Origin: Siphonodentalium dalli
Lineage: Eukaryota > Mollusca > Scaphopoda > Gadilida > Siphonodentaliidae
Assembly: GCA_032622095.1 (NCBI GenBank)
Contig: CP136061.1
Location: 18,416,991-18,480,990, forward strand
Length of the DNA stretch: 64,000 nt
Direction of reading: 5' to 3'
Below the pieces are notes generated by a model. It was not told the DNA's origin. It did no database searches and worked only from the letters and a program-made list of their open reading frames with translations. This document shows positions 1-14,400 of this stretch, piece by piece. Every line of letters starts with the position of its first letter. Positions within the stretch are counted from its first letter, which is position 1. The translations under genes and the position numbers were made by a program.

Positions 1-2403
1 ATACATGTAACCTATGAGTATGCTATCCATGGGTTAATAAATAGAGCTGTATCACATACATGTAACCTATGAGTATGCTATCCATGGGTTAATAAATAGA
101 GATGTATCACATACATGTAACCTATGAGTATGCTATCCATGGGTTAATAAATAGAGCTGTATCACATACATGTAACCTATGAGTATGCTATCCATGGGTT
201 AATAAATAGAGCTGTATCACATACATGTAACCTATGTGTAGGACGCTATCCATGGGTTAATAAATAGAGATGTATCACATACATGTAACCTATGTAGGAC
301 GCTATCCATGGGTTAATAAATAGAGATGTATCACATACATGTAACCTATGAGTATGCTATCCATGGGTTAATAAATAGAGCTGTATCACATACATGTAAC
401 CTATGTAGGACGCTATCCATGGGTTAATAAATAGAGCTGTATCACATACATGTAACCTATGTAGGACGCTATCCATGGGTTAATAAATAGAGCTGTATCA
501 CATACATGTAACCTATGTAGGACGCTATCCATGGGTTAATAAATAGAGCTGTATCACATACATGTAACCTATGTAGGACGCTATCCATGGGTTAATAAAT
601 AGAGATGTATCACATACATGTAACCTATGTAGGACGCTATCCATGGGTTAATAAATAGAGATGTATCACATACATGCAACCTATGTAGGACGCTATCCAT
701 GGGTTAATAAATAGAGCTGTATCACATACATGTATAGGACGCTATCCATGGGTTAATAAATAGAGATGTATCACATACATGTAACCTATGCTATCCATGG
801 GTTAATAAATAGAGATGTATCACATACATGTAACCTATGTGTAGGACGCTATCCATGGGTTAATAAATAGAGATGTATCACATACATGTAACCTATGAGT
901 ATGCTATCCATGGGTTAATAAATAGAGCTGTATCACATACATGTAACCTATGAGTATGCTATCCATGGGTTAATAAATAGAGCTGTATCACATACATGTA
1001 ACCTATGTAGGACGCTATCCATGGGTTAATAAATAGAGATGTATCACATACATGTATAGGACGCTATCCATGGGTTAATAAATAGAGCTGTATCACATAC
1101 ATGTAACCTATGTAGTACGCTATCCATGGGTTAATAAATAGAGATGTATCACATACATGTATAGGACGCTATCCATGGGTTAATAAATAGAGATGTATCA
1201 CATACATGTAACCTATGTAACCTATGAGTATGCTATCCATGGGTTAATAAATAGAGATGTATCACATACATGTAACCTATGTAGGACGCTATCCATGGGT
1301 TAATAAATAGAGATGTATCACATACATGTATAGGACGCTATCCATGGGTTAATAAATAGAGATGTATCACATACATGTAACCTATGTAACCTATGAGTAT
1401 GCTATCCATGGGTTAATAAATAGAGATGTATCACATACATGTAACCTATGTAGGACGCTATCCATGGGTTAATAAATAGAGATGTATCACATACATGTAA
1501 CCTATGTAGGACGCTATCCATGGGTTAATAAATAGAGCTGTATCACATACATGTAACCTATGAGTATGCTATCCATGGGTTAATAAATAGAGATGTATCA
1601 CATACATGTAACCTATGTAGGACGCTATCCATGGGTTAATAAATAGAGCTGTATCACATACATGTAACCTATGTAACCTATGAGTATGCTATCCATGGGT
1701 TAATAAATAGAGATGTATCACATACATGTAACCTATGTAACCTATGAGTATGCTATCCATGGGTTAATAAATAGAGATGTATCACATACATGTAACCTAT
1801 GAGTATGCTATCCATGGGTTAATAAATAGAGATGTATCACATACATGTAACCTATGTAGGACGCTATCCATGGGTTAATAAATAGAGCTGTATCACATAC
1901 ATGTAACCTATGAGTATGCTATCCATGGGTTAATAAATAGAGATGTATCACATACATGTAACCTATGTAGGACGCTATCCATGGGTTAATAAATAGAGAT
2001 GTATCACATACATGTAACCTATGTAGGACGCTATCCATGGGTTAATAAATAGAGCTGTATCACATACATGTAACCTATGAGTATGCTATCCATGGGTTAA
2101 TAAATAGAGATGTATCACATACATGTAACCTATGTAGGACGCTATCCATGGGTTAATAAATAGAGATGTATCACATACATGTAACCTATGTAGGACGCTA
2201 TCCATGGGTTAATAAATAGAGATGTATCACATACATGTATAGGACGCTATCCATGGGTTAATAAATAGAGATGTATCACATACATGCAACCTATGTAGGA
2301 CGCTATCCATGGGTTAATAAATAGCGCTGTATCACATACATGTATAGGACGCTATCCATGGGTTAATAAATAGAGATGTATCACATACATGTAACCTATG
2401 AGT
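1..2403. repeat. 55/56-bp satellite that includes the exon 17 splice donor
   Basis: About 43 head-to-tail units of 55-56 bp. On the gene strand each full unit carries CATAG|GTTACATGTATG, the same donor sequence that ends exon 17, followed by AT-rich filler. Two main unit types alternate (GAGTATGC versus TAGGACGC), and some units lack the eight bases around the donor. The array touches the exon: the first unit shares about ten bases of exon end. It continues beyond position 1. Confidence 0.95.
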
Positions 2404-5400
2404 ATCTGTCAAGTTATCACACATATCCATGAAGTAGAGAGGGAAGACAACTCTATGCCAGAATATGAAACTACAGTCACACGCGGACCTCAACCTGTAA
2501 ACAAACAAATGAGAAATGGGTGTAAAAGTTAGAAAAGATTCTCAGGAATATGACATGAAATCATTAAATGTCAGAGGTCATTTAATAACATAGATATTGA
2601 TAGAAATTTATATGCTAACTTTGGAACATAATGAGGTATGACACTAACTCTAAGATTAATATATACTTTATTGGGTGAAATAAATCAACTAAGTTTTGTG
2701 GACATTTGTTTGGGTAATAATGGGCACAGGTAACTCATATTAAAACCTGAGCTAGCCGGTGGAATGCTCGCATGTTTTCAATATGTTTTTGGCTTGAGAA
2801 ATTGAAACTTTAGTTTGCACTGTCTAAGTAACAATCATTCTGCATCAAATAAATGAACATGCTTCAAAATATTGATTGTTATGATATGCTCTTGAGTTAT
2901 TTTCCCGATTAAACATAAATGAAATGAACGAATATATGGGACAAACCTTTCTCTGATGTCAACAATTGCTTCAAGTTTCTTGTAAGTGGCAACAAATCCT
3001 AGTAATTCATCATCTCTAAATGCTTTCTGTTGGAGAGAAATTAAAGTTGTTTCATGTTGTTAATAAAATTTCCATCAAATAATAACAATCAGAACAAAGT
3101 GCACTTGTAGGTAGCATAATAGGGTAAATGAAAAATACAGGACTATTAACCCTTTGTGCTGGTGCATCATTAAAGATCCTGCGCCATTGCATCCTCTTAT
3201 ATATATGCGAGTCTCACATGGGAAGCCTGGCATATATAAGAGAATGCACTGGCTTACAAGATCATTGCAAATATAGGCCAATTGTGTTATATATGCAAGG
3301 CACCCTATGGGCGACTCGCGTATATAAGAGAATGCATTGGCACAGGGTTTTCGCAAAATTTCAGGAAGCTCCAGTCATCAAGGGATTAAGAGATAGACAG
3401 AACACAATTTGCATTTTCATCAAGAATATTTTATCGAATGAGTTGCGGATGATGCAAGGATATATTACACGAAAGCCGAGCTTGAGTGACATGTGACTAT
3501 GTGTGGTCTGCAATGAGTTCGATATATTAAAGAATTTGATGCAAGTTGTGTTCCAATATAAGTTCAATCCATGAGTGTGACTACCATTGATACTATATCT
3601 ACCTTTGTTGTGGTTTAAGTCTGATGAGAAACAGGTAATTATCATCTGTGCATCACCCAAAGCGGATAGTTGACATTATGTAGGCCACATACGCCATCAC
3701 TCTTGGCAAAAACATCAACCCAAAGTTGTTCCAGCTTGTATTCCACTTATAGTATACAATACAGTCTAACAAAACTCAGACCGTGTTTCATTTCAATCAA
3801 CTTACGGTCTGAAGAATCTCATGGTTAAAATTAATTCAAACGAGAGAAATCTAGCCAATTCGCAGCAAGCGATGCGTTGGTTGACCAATGAATAGCTTCT
3901 AGCAAATTCAATTAAAATTCACTATTTCATACAAGCCACACCCGCGACATTTGACTGCAATCTCATGAAGTTATCATATAAACGACACGTTAGTGTCGCG
4001 TATCTTAACTGACCAAACGTCGTATGTTCAAAATCACAACTAACGTACGTTTATTCATAATTGGGAAATGTTCAGACAGAACAATTATACATAACAGAAT
4101 TGTATTTGCAAAGACATTCAAAAAAATACTATTTTCTCCTAACCTAGGGAATTTCCCCTTCATCTCTGAAATCAGATTCCGTGCGAGTGTCGTCAGACGT
4201 AGTTGAAAGTAATGAGACGGAGTCTGGATATATATCAGACTGTATACAATACTATGTATTCAATGGCTGGGATTGCACTCAATACATATGCCTCACATCA
4301 ATGGGTATGGAATAAAATGAGTAAACTCAAAATGCTCATCAGATACTATGCTGGATTCAAGCAATGACAATCAAAGATTTCTATCAGAAGACATGAAAAA
4401 ACATTGTAAGAGTCAATAACACTGTAGCTCAACATGGAGAGGGGATAATGCCATACATCACAGTCAATGAATTGATAAGGAATGCGTGGAAAAGTTGTAA
4501 TGTTCAAGTAATACCAGAGGTCAACACAAAGATCAATCTCAAGTTTGGGATCAATTAGATGAAAAATGTTCGCTGTAGGGCATGCCAAAGTATTTAGTCA
4601 TACGCAGAGTAAAATCCAAGATGGCTGCCAGCGGCCATGTTTTTTTATTGAAAATCATTGAAATTTGATAGCTCCCATCTTGAAGTGATCCTAAACATGC
4701 ATGTATATTTTCAAAACATTTCTCCAAAAAATGTGGGCTGCAGGGTGTGCTGATGGATTCAAATGTGAAATCCAAGATGGCCACTGACAGCTATGTTTTA
4801 AAAGGATCTTCAGAACAGTTTTGTAGCTCCCATCTAGAGGTCACCCCAAAAATCCATATGAAGTTTGATGACAATCAGATGAGGAATGTGGCCTGTAGTA
4901 TGTGCCAAACATAATTGTTGACGGATGTATATTTTCGACTATACATCTTGCTAATATGAATTATTATTCTTACCATCTGTGTGCTGACAGATAAAGCAAG
5001 TCTCATGATAAGTCTTCTATCTTTGGTTCCTGCAAGATCCATGTTCAGATGTTAATGTAGAGGCTAAGGTTTTCAGTATAGCAATTTAGGTTATATTTAC
5101 ACTCGAATGCAGAACGATGGTTGGTTGAAATCGCATTGTGTGAAATCGCGCACAGGTCCCAACTTGTTTCAATATTGTTTTGAAACAACTTATACAACAA
5201 GAATATTGTTGAAAATGGCGCTAAATGCTATTTTAATCTGATAGCTGAGCAGAGCTGAGTGTAAATATAAGGAATTGATGTTGATTTTGTGGCGTTCCAT
5301 AGAGAAAGGATGCAAGTTCCACACAAAAAGTCAGACCGACTTCGAATCATACTCCATGGGATGTCAGAATCAACATCCATTTGTTGACAAGCTGAAATTA

Positions 5401-8400
5401 AGCTTTTCAAATAGCATACACCACATGAATGAGTTGATTGATTGATTGATTCGGGTTTAATGTCACTTTCAGCAACTAAGGCCATATCAAGACATTGCCA
5501 GTTTTAGTGGGGGAGGAAATCCGCACACTTACTGATAATCTAACAGTTATTTCAATGACTGATAGACTCGTCAACCATGTGCGGCAAACCACCAGCCATT
5601 GGCGAGTAACTGGAAACTCTACCAGATAACGATTTCGAGTTACAACATCCCCAATGGAAACATGTGGATTTGAACCCTCATCACCAGCGCTTGGAGTTTT
5701 ACCGACTTCGAATCATACTCCATGGGATGTCAGAATCAACATCCATTTCTTGACAAGCTGAAATTTTGACTGAGCCATCGAGGCCCCCATATGAATGAGT
5801 GATCTCCAAAACAGGTAAATACTGTATATAACAATAGAAAAAATTTAAAGGTAACACAGGTCTTTAATTTACAATGAACTTTTGTATAGAGTATTAGATT
5901 TCTTTTAATAACTTTCATTTTTATCCAATTTATATTTAAAAAACAATTAAAAAAATTAAATACCGTGAGCCAAGATATATTGCCTATCCAAATTCTCCAT
6001 ACCGACGATAAAAACATGATATGACAAAATATTGTAAAAGCATGAACCCCTACTAACCTGGCCCATGTAATGCATTCTCAGCCAGCACCAATGCTGAGAG
6101 TACATCTAGTCGTCTCTCACTGTACTTCTTATCAGATGTGATTCGCTTCTGTGAATAAAATACAGAATGATGATGTAAAAGAATGTATTTGAGTGAATAA
6201 TATTATATGACACTGTAACTATTGTCAGAATGTTTATTATATCGATTCAATGGGTAAAGGAAGTACAGAAATCAAGATATCAAAATCAACTTACTTGATT
6301 AATAAAAATAGCTTAGTTTAAGGTATCTATCCATTTCCCATAACTTTGTCATTGTTTGTCATTGTGTAAACTTGATAAATCTAACAAGAGACATCCCCAA
6401 AATTAGAAAATTAGCTAAATCTGAATTCGATGGCTTGCACGCAACACTCGACACAAAAACCATGTCAAAAGCTCCAAAGATTCGTTGCTAGGCACTGGAA
6501 ACATGCACCACACGCCACTTGAAATGGTCTTATCAGAGAATCATATTGATGTTGGATGATAGTCATCATGATACATACCTTGGCCGTTTCTATACAGTTT
6601 ATAAGAATAAAGCTAAGATGCTGTGCAATGTGGTTGATGGATTCGGCAATCAGCATACTCCGTCTGTGGAATGTATGTTCAATTGCCTGTGTAAAAATAA
6701 AAATCTATTCAGTTCACTCTAATATATATGAATGCTATTATTAAGGTACCTCACAGTTATAAACCAAGATGCTTGACAAGGAAACTTCATAAGATAGAAC
6801 GGAAACACATTTTAACTTTCACAACTAAACCCCAATTTGAAATGAAAATACAATCCTGTAAAATCATTGGTTGTAATGTCTTTGATAATCACTCTCACAC
6901 ATAAACGGCCACCTTGCACATACATACATAATGAACATTTATGCAATAAAATGAATTCTTCCTAAAGTTGTTTCACTTCAGCCTATTTTAAATTTGCTGG
7001 TGAGAGAAGTGACATCCATTTGCATGACACACCAGGTCTGCTGGCGCTCACAGATTAGACAGATGTCATTTCTCTCAAGAAAACTGGACACGCAAAGTCC
7101 CAATGGCATGAACACTAAAATCAATTCCCGTCATCGCGTATATTGGTATAAGTTAATCCAAAGAAAAAAGTTGATGTCAATAATTACTATGTTTCATGAT
7201 GTCCTCTTGAAAATGTAGTGTAATACATGTCCATAAAGTTGAAAGAGAGTGTTTCAATTATTACATCATAAGCTGTAAATTCATGTAATATTATAAAATT
7301 TTGTTGTCACTTAATTAGCCATTAATGTTATACAGTCAATTCCAATTAATCGAATAACGGTTAATCAAATAATTCTATGAACACTTTAGGCCTTTGTATG
7401 CTTTTATTACTGTTTATATTGTCACTGTTATTTAATATTTATCCGTTATATGTTTTAAAATAAATCATGTTCTATAAAATGTCTTCCTCAATCACTCGAT
7501 GTGCTTCTATCGATCAAAGGTGAATAACTCTAACCAGTCCTTCAATGTAAACATTAAACATGTGCTTCTATCGATCAAAGGTGAATAACTCTAACCAGTC
7601 CTTCAATGTAAACATTAAACACGTGCTTTTATAGATCGATGTTTTTACAATTTTCCCTCGGTAAAAAGTAACAACAAACACACAATCTGACAATGGTATT
7701 ACAAATATTTTAATATTATATGAAACAATCAATAAAGAGAACAATATTATGAAGTAAATACACATTTAATAACAGGTATTTTAAAGTTTTTATATCAAAC
7801 AAACATCGGTCAAGTCAGTGGTACATCGTCAACTCGAAATTACGTTTTGGTGCATCGTCAACTCGAAATTGCAACGTTTTGGTGCAAATTCGTCTAAACA
7901 AATAATCGGTTATTCAAATAAAAAATTGCTGCACCGAGCATATTCTATTAACCAAAATCGACTGTACCTCGATAAACTAATCAGTGTCGGTGACTCTTCC
8001 AAAAACCATAGGTGTGTGAACTAGTTTCCGAGACAGAATTAGGTTTCTCAGCAATTGGATGCGTGCTTGACATGTGTTAGTTTCCTGGACATAATTGTTG
8101 CTCGCAAAGAACTTATATAATTTTATGGAAATATATTTGGAAAACTACACGTTCTTGACAAATATTGCGATTATATAATAAATAACTTCTCCTTAGATTA
8201 AGATATAGCTGAAAAGTTTAAAGACAAACATTATAGAATTTGTCTTCAAATTTTGGTTATAATTGCAATTAAAGAAGGGTTATTTCTTCATTAATTCAGT
8301 AGTAAGGCTGATACACTGCAATGTATAACAACAGATACATTAGAATCCAACTAAAAATTTATTGTTAATGTCTGCATGAGGCCATTCATTAAAGTTATTA

Positions 8401-11400
8401 TTCTTCCGACGGCTTACAACATGTACCTTGAGCAGCTCGAGAAGGCGACATAGTGACAGGACAGCAGTTCTAGTCATAGGTTTCTGTAAGGCCACGTGTA
8501 GATTCATCATCGTCCGAATCAGATGACTCAGATTATATGAGTATAGCAAGCCCTGAAATACAAGAAATCATGTAGAATAAACATCATACGAACCAGATGA
8601 CTCCGATTATATGAGCATAGTAAGCCCTGAAATACAAGAAATCATGTAGAATAAACATCGTCTGAACCAGATGACTCAGATTATATGAGCATAGTAAGCC
8701 CTGAAATATATGAAATCATGTAGAATCATCATCGTCCGTGTAAACCAAGTTAATGAATATTAATGATTTATAAAGACCAGGGTAATGAATAGTGATGAGT
8801 AGTGACCCGAAGAAACAGGGTACATTTGTTGTTATGGTCCTCCATCAGATGACATAGTAAAGAATATTAAAGAGTATATATCAGAGTAATGAATATTAAT
8901 GAGTATAGATGATACTAATGAATATTAACAAATACTGAACTGAATTAAAAGGGTACACGTTGTTGAGGTCTTCCATCAGATGATATGATAATGAATATTA
9001 ATGAGAGTATGTGACAATAATAACTATTAATGAATATAGATGATACTAATGAATATTGATTTGGTATCAACCTGAAGAAACATGGTACACCTGTGTTGAG
9101 ATCCTCCATCAGGTTACACTGTAAGGAATATTAATGAGTACAGATGATAGTAATAAATATTAATGAGTATAGACGATACTAATGAATATCGATAAATACT
9201 GACCTGAAGAAACAGGGTACATCTGTTGTCAAGATCCTCCATTAGATATCATGGTAAGGAATATTAATGAGTATATATGATACTAATGAATATTAATGAG
9301 TACTGACCTGAATGAACAGGGTACATCTGCTGTCGAGGGCCTCCATTAAATGACATGGTAATGAATATTAATGAGTATAGATGATACTAATGAATATTGA
9401 TGAGTACTGACCTGAAGGAACAGGGTACATCTGCTGTCGAGGGCTTCCATTAAATGACATGGTAATGAATATTAATGAGTATAGATGATACTAATGAATA
9501 TTTATGAGTACTGACCTGAAGGAACAGGGTACATCTGGTGTCGAGGGCTTCCATTAGATATCATGGTAATGAATATTAATGAGTATAGATGATACTAATG
9601 AATATTGATGAGTACTGACCTGAAGGAACAGGGTACATCTGCTGTCGAGGGCCTCCATTAGATATCATGGTAATGAATATTAATGAGTATAGATGATACT
9701 AATGAATATTGATGAGTACTGACCTGAAGGAACAGGGTACATCTGGTGTCGAGGGCCTCCATTAGATTACTCCCCCGTGACAGATTAGACTCCATCTTCA
9801 CCATCCACGCTGAGATGTTAGTGTTGTAAACCTGCAGGTCCCTGAAGAAGGTTGTCAATAATGATCTTCATGCATCAAATTAGACATAACAGTAGGGCCC
9901 TGCGAATATTCGAATTCGATTCGAAATTTCGAATCATTCCTGCGATTCGATTCGATTTTATTTCGAATCTTGTTGACGTTGTTTTCAAATTGAATATCTC
10001 GTGGCATTCTCGCCGACGGTTGAGTCAAATGATGTCGTTTACGGTCAGAGTTTATACCAGTTTCCTGTCGCACACACACGATTCGTCGGCTCGCCCGTTG
10101 ACCGAATAACACTATTGTGCCGTCACATGGGGTCTATAATGCTAGAAACAAGGTGATGACTCTGAGCACCTTTAGATAACGATGGTATTGTTGAATCAAT
10201 TTATTTTCTGCCACACAGATCAGCATACTAGTCTCTGAGCTATTAAATATGCTTCCGACAATCAAGATTTGAATTGATGTCGCCATTTGATTATAATCTT
10301 ATGCTCACAGCATGACTGTTCCTTGAACCTTTTAGTCGGACACAAAATTTGTGATATCAATTATAACATAGATATTATATAGCTACAACAACCACCACCA
10401 GCGGTGCAAATGACACGTTCCGATGTGTCATTCCCGATTTTGAGTGAACCCAACTTATTTCCGTATTACATCGTCCATATTCAGCTGTTTCCGTGGATAA
10501 AATGAATCAGTTCCGGTTGACAATCCCACAACCCACACAAGGGATTAATGCCGGTGTGTACGATGAATTCTCTCATTAGTATTTACTTTTGTTTATGAAC
10601 TCCTCACATGTCAACACAATGTCTGATTCGATTTGAATTCAATTCGAAATCGAATACCATTTACCTGATTCGATTCGGTATTTGATTCGATAGAAACAAT
10701 CCGATTCGCAGGGGCCTACATAACAGTTATAATTTTTCGATTTGGATCAAGTCCTGATGGTCAGGATGGATTGATAAATACACGAAATACAAATATACTG
10801 ACTCTATTTACTCTTAAAAGACTTACTAGCACCAAAGCTGTGGAACCTGTTCAGCTGTTTTCAACTTTGGGCAAAAAATTATACAAATGCTTTTATTTTT
10901 ACCATATCAGGAATGTAATTTAATGCTTGAGGCCTAAAAAAAATATTCTATGATTTGAAAGAGTTTTTCCGAGACACTAAGGTTGCGTAAATAAGTACTG
11001 GGGGTACTTTATGCAAATTTAACAAAAATTAATAATGCAAGATAAAAACATTTACATCTTAAGTGCTAACCTTTGAGGTATCAAGGAAATTCTAAGATAC
11101 TGAAGAAAATGCAAGAGAAAAACTTTATAGGTGCTCGAAACAAATATTTATAACATACATGTATATGTTACATTTTATAGAACATGTTTCCCACTTAAAA
11201 AAGCATCAAATGTTATTTACTTATTTGTATTGAAATCGCCTTGACATAGTTGTTATATATAGAAAGCATGACATGATTCAGCTGGGATAAAGCAGGGTTG
11301 TCAACTTGATGTCAACCTTGTTTCCTTTTCTGTTAGCATGTACCCCTGTAGTGCAAGCCCGAGTTTAATGTGCCTGTCATTTGCAGAATGAGTTCCCCAG

Positions 11401-14400
11401 AGGGTGAATTTAGTGATGCTATCCCGCATAGTGGGCTAGCATCACAAAATTCACCCTCTGGGGACCTCATTCTGCTTAGGCCTCATCTGCTATGGGAGGC
11501 ATAGACTCAGAATGAAGTTCCCAAATGGTGTACACCCATTGGGAACCTTGATTATGCAATGTCTCGTCTGCCAATTTGGGAATATAGACAAACTAAACTA
11601 AAACAAAAATAGAATCTAGTGAAAAAGTTTCTATAGAAATTTGATAATAAAGAAACTTTCCAGAGAAGATGAGGACTAAACAGAATGAGGTCCCAGAGGA
11701 TGAATTTAGTGATGTTAGCCCACTTTGTGGGACAATGTCACTAAATTCACCTTCTGGGGACCTCATTCTGTAGATGACAGGCACACTAAACTCAGACTTG
11801 CTGTAGTGTATCATTCTTCGAGGGTGCCAACTTGAGACTAACTATTGAATAGGTACAGTAATGCCCTAAGTAATCGAACTTTTAACCACAGCAGAATTAT
11901 GGGTAACTTTTTAGGATTTAGTCGGAAATATGGCTTGTTGCCATTCATCGGAAAGCTCTCGGGGAGAGCTTTCCGATGAATGGCAACAAGCCATATTTTC
12001 GACTAAATCCTGAAAAGTTACCCATAATTCTGCTGTGGTTAAGAGGTCGATTACTTTGGGCATTACTGTAGATTACACCATCTTACCACCATCAGACCCC
12101 AAAACTCAGCATATATTGGTTTGGATCACATAATAACTTGCCATAAATGCACTACAAGATAACACATAAATCTTGTAGATGGCACTGAGCAACACCACTT
12201 TACTGGGTGCAGTCTACTAGTTATTCTGTACCCACACTGTGCCAAGTATTTCATCAGGTGTTCATGTTGAATACTCTATATCATAAAGATGATACGAATG
12301 AATGTGAGCAATGTATTACCATGAGGGCCCTTCCATATTAACAATGTATTACCATGAAGGGCCTTCCATATTAACAATGTATTACCATGAGGGCCCTTCC
12401 ATATTAACAATGTATTACCATGAGGGCCCTTCCATATTAACAATGTATTACCATGAGGGCCCTTCCATATTAACAATGTATTACCATGAGGGCCCTTCCA
12501 TATTAACAATGTATTACCATGAGGGCCCTTCCATATTAACAATGTATTACCATGAGGGCCCTTCCATATTAACAATGTATTACCATGAGGGCCCTTCCAT
12601 ATTAACAATGTATTACCATGAGGGCCCTTCCATATTAACAATGTATTATCATGAGGGCCCTTCCATATTAACAATGTATTACCATGAGGGCCCTTCCATA
12701 TTAACAATGTATTACCATGAGGGCCCTTCCATATTAACAATGTATTACCATGAGGGCCCTTCCATATTAACAATGTATTACCATGAGGCCCCTTCCATAT
12801 TAACAATGTATTACCATGAGGGCCCTTCCATATTAACAAGCTCTGCTTCAATAGGGTCCTGTTGTGTGTTTATGTAAACTTGTCATTGATTATCTAATAA
12901 ACTTGTCATTGATTATCTAATAAACTTGTCATTGATTATCTAATAAACTTTATTGAACTTGAACTTGAACTTGAACACGTGATTATTTGACATTCCGGAG
13001 TACCCTACACTGGTTCTGTCTATGAGATAACTTGTTGTCAGCGCCGTGGAATATTTTTTATTACATATCTATCAACGTAATTCGCATGATCGCACGACGT
13101 TCCAGGCGTGTGATAATTCTCAGAATCGCACTAGTGCAATCTGTTGACGGAACTATTTCATTCAGTGTTGTTAGACTGGCTCTCGCTGTTACTATTCTTA
13201 CTTTTTCAACTTTTCAACACAAGGGCGACATCGCAGCGTGCTGATTGGGTTATATTTTTGGAAAATCTGGGAAAACCCAATTATAGACGGATAGACGGGC
13301 TCCCTGACAGGATATGAGCAATCTAATGGTGCTGTTTAAATATGTCAAACGTGGCGCCATTCGCGTCAGGGATGCACGGAAGGGGAGAGGGCCACCAATA
13401 TTTATAAAACTAATTTTAGCGGCGATTTCCACCAAATTGATGTATATTCTTTTTCATAATAAAAGGAATCTAATTGTGCGATTTAAAGACTCCAAATTGC
13501 TGTCTGATTGTTGCGTTAACCCTAAAATGCTGTTAAAACTCAATTAAATTCACATTTTCTGTACGGGAGATGTACGATTGTGAGTCAACTTACTATGATA
13601 CGGAGATAAGTAATAAAAATAGAACCGCATGAGTGTCTGGATTTTGATGAATTATCGCACTCGATTTGTTGGCGGAACGCGATACCTCTCGTGCGGGACT
13701 GCTCCGCCAACAAATCTCGTGTGATAATTTCGTCAAAATCCAGAACTTGATTTGCGGTTCTATCTATATCCCACATGCCAGGATTGGATTAGTTATCTTC
13801 TACCAACATTTTTACACAAACAATTTTACTTGTATGATCGTATTACTTCAGAATTGATGTCCATAACTCATAAATATGCAGAATGTCAGGAACCTTGAAA
13901 ACTGAACATGTAAACCAGAGTGAATGGCCCATCACCAGTGAAAATTACATTAATTATTTTTTGCAACCTGTGAGTGTTCCATAATTTGGCCTAAAAAAGA
14001 CTGTTGTCTCCACTAACACAATCGACCCTATTTCAAATAATAATAATGATAATAAACAGGTTTCTTATATAATGCCAAATCCCAGTTGGTTCAAGGCACT
14101 ATAAAACCGCCTAGTCTATAAAACCTAGCACTATAAAACCGCCTAGTCTATAAAACCTAGCACTATAAAACCGCCTAGTCTATAAAACCTAGCACTATAA
14201 AACCGCCTAGTCTATAAAACCTAGCACTATAAAACTGCCTAGTCTATAAAACCTAGCACTATAAAACAGCCTAGTCTATAAAACCTAGCACTATAAAACC
14301 GCCTAGTCTATAAAACCTAGCACTATAAAACCGCCTAGTCTATAAAACCAAGCACTATAAAACCGCCTAGTCTATAAAACCTAGCACTATAAAACCGCCT

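Noticed and set aside
3128..3496. 122-codon plus-strand frame
   Set aside because: It runs through a family A MITE and its flank, and overlaps another open frame on the opposite strand.
12276..12877. Repetitive frames of about 190 codons on both strands
   Set aside because: Same artefact from a 33-bp minisatellite.
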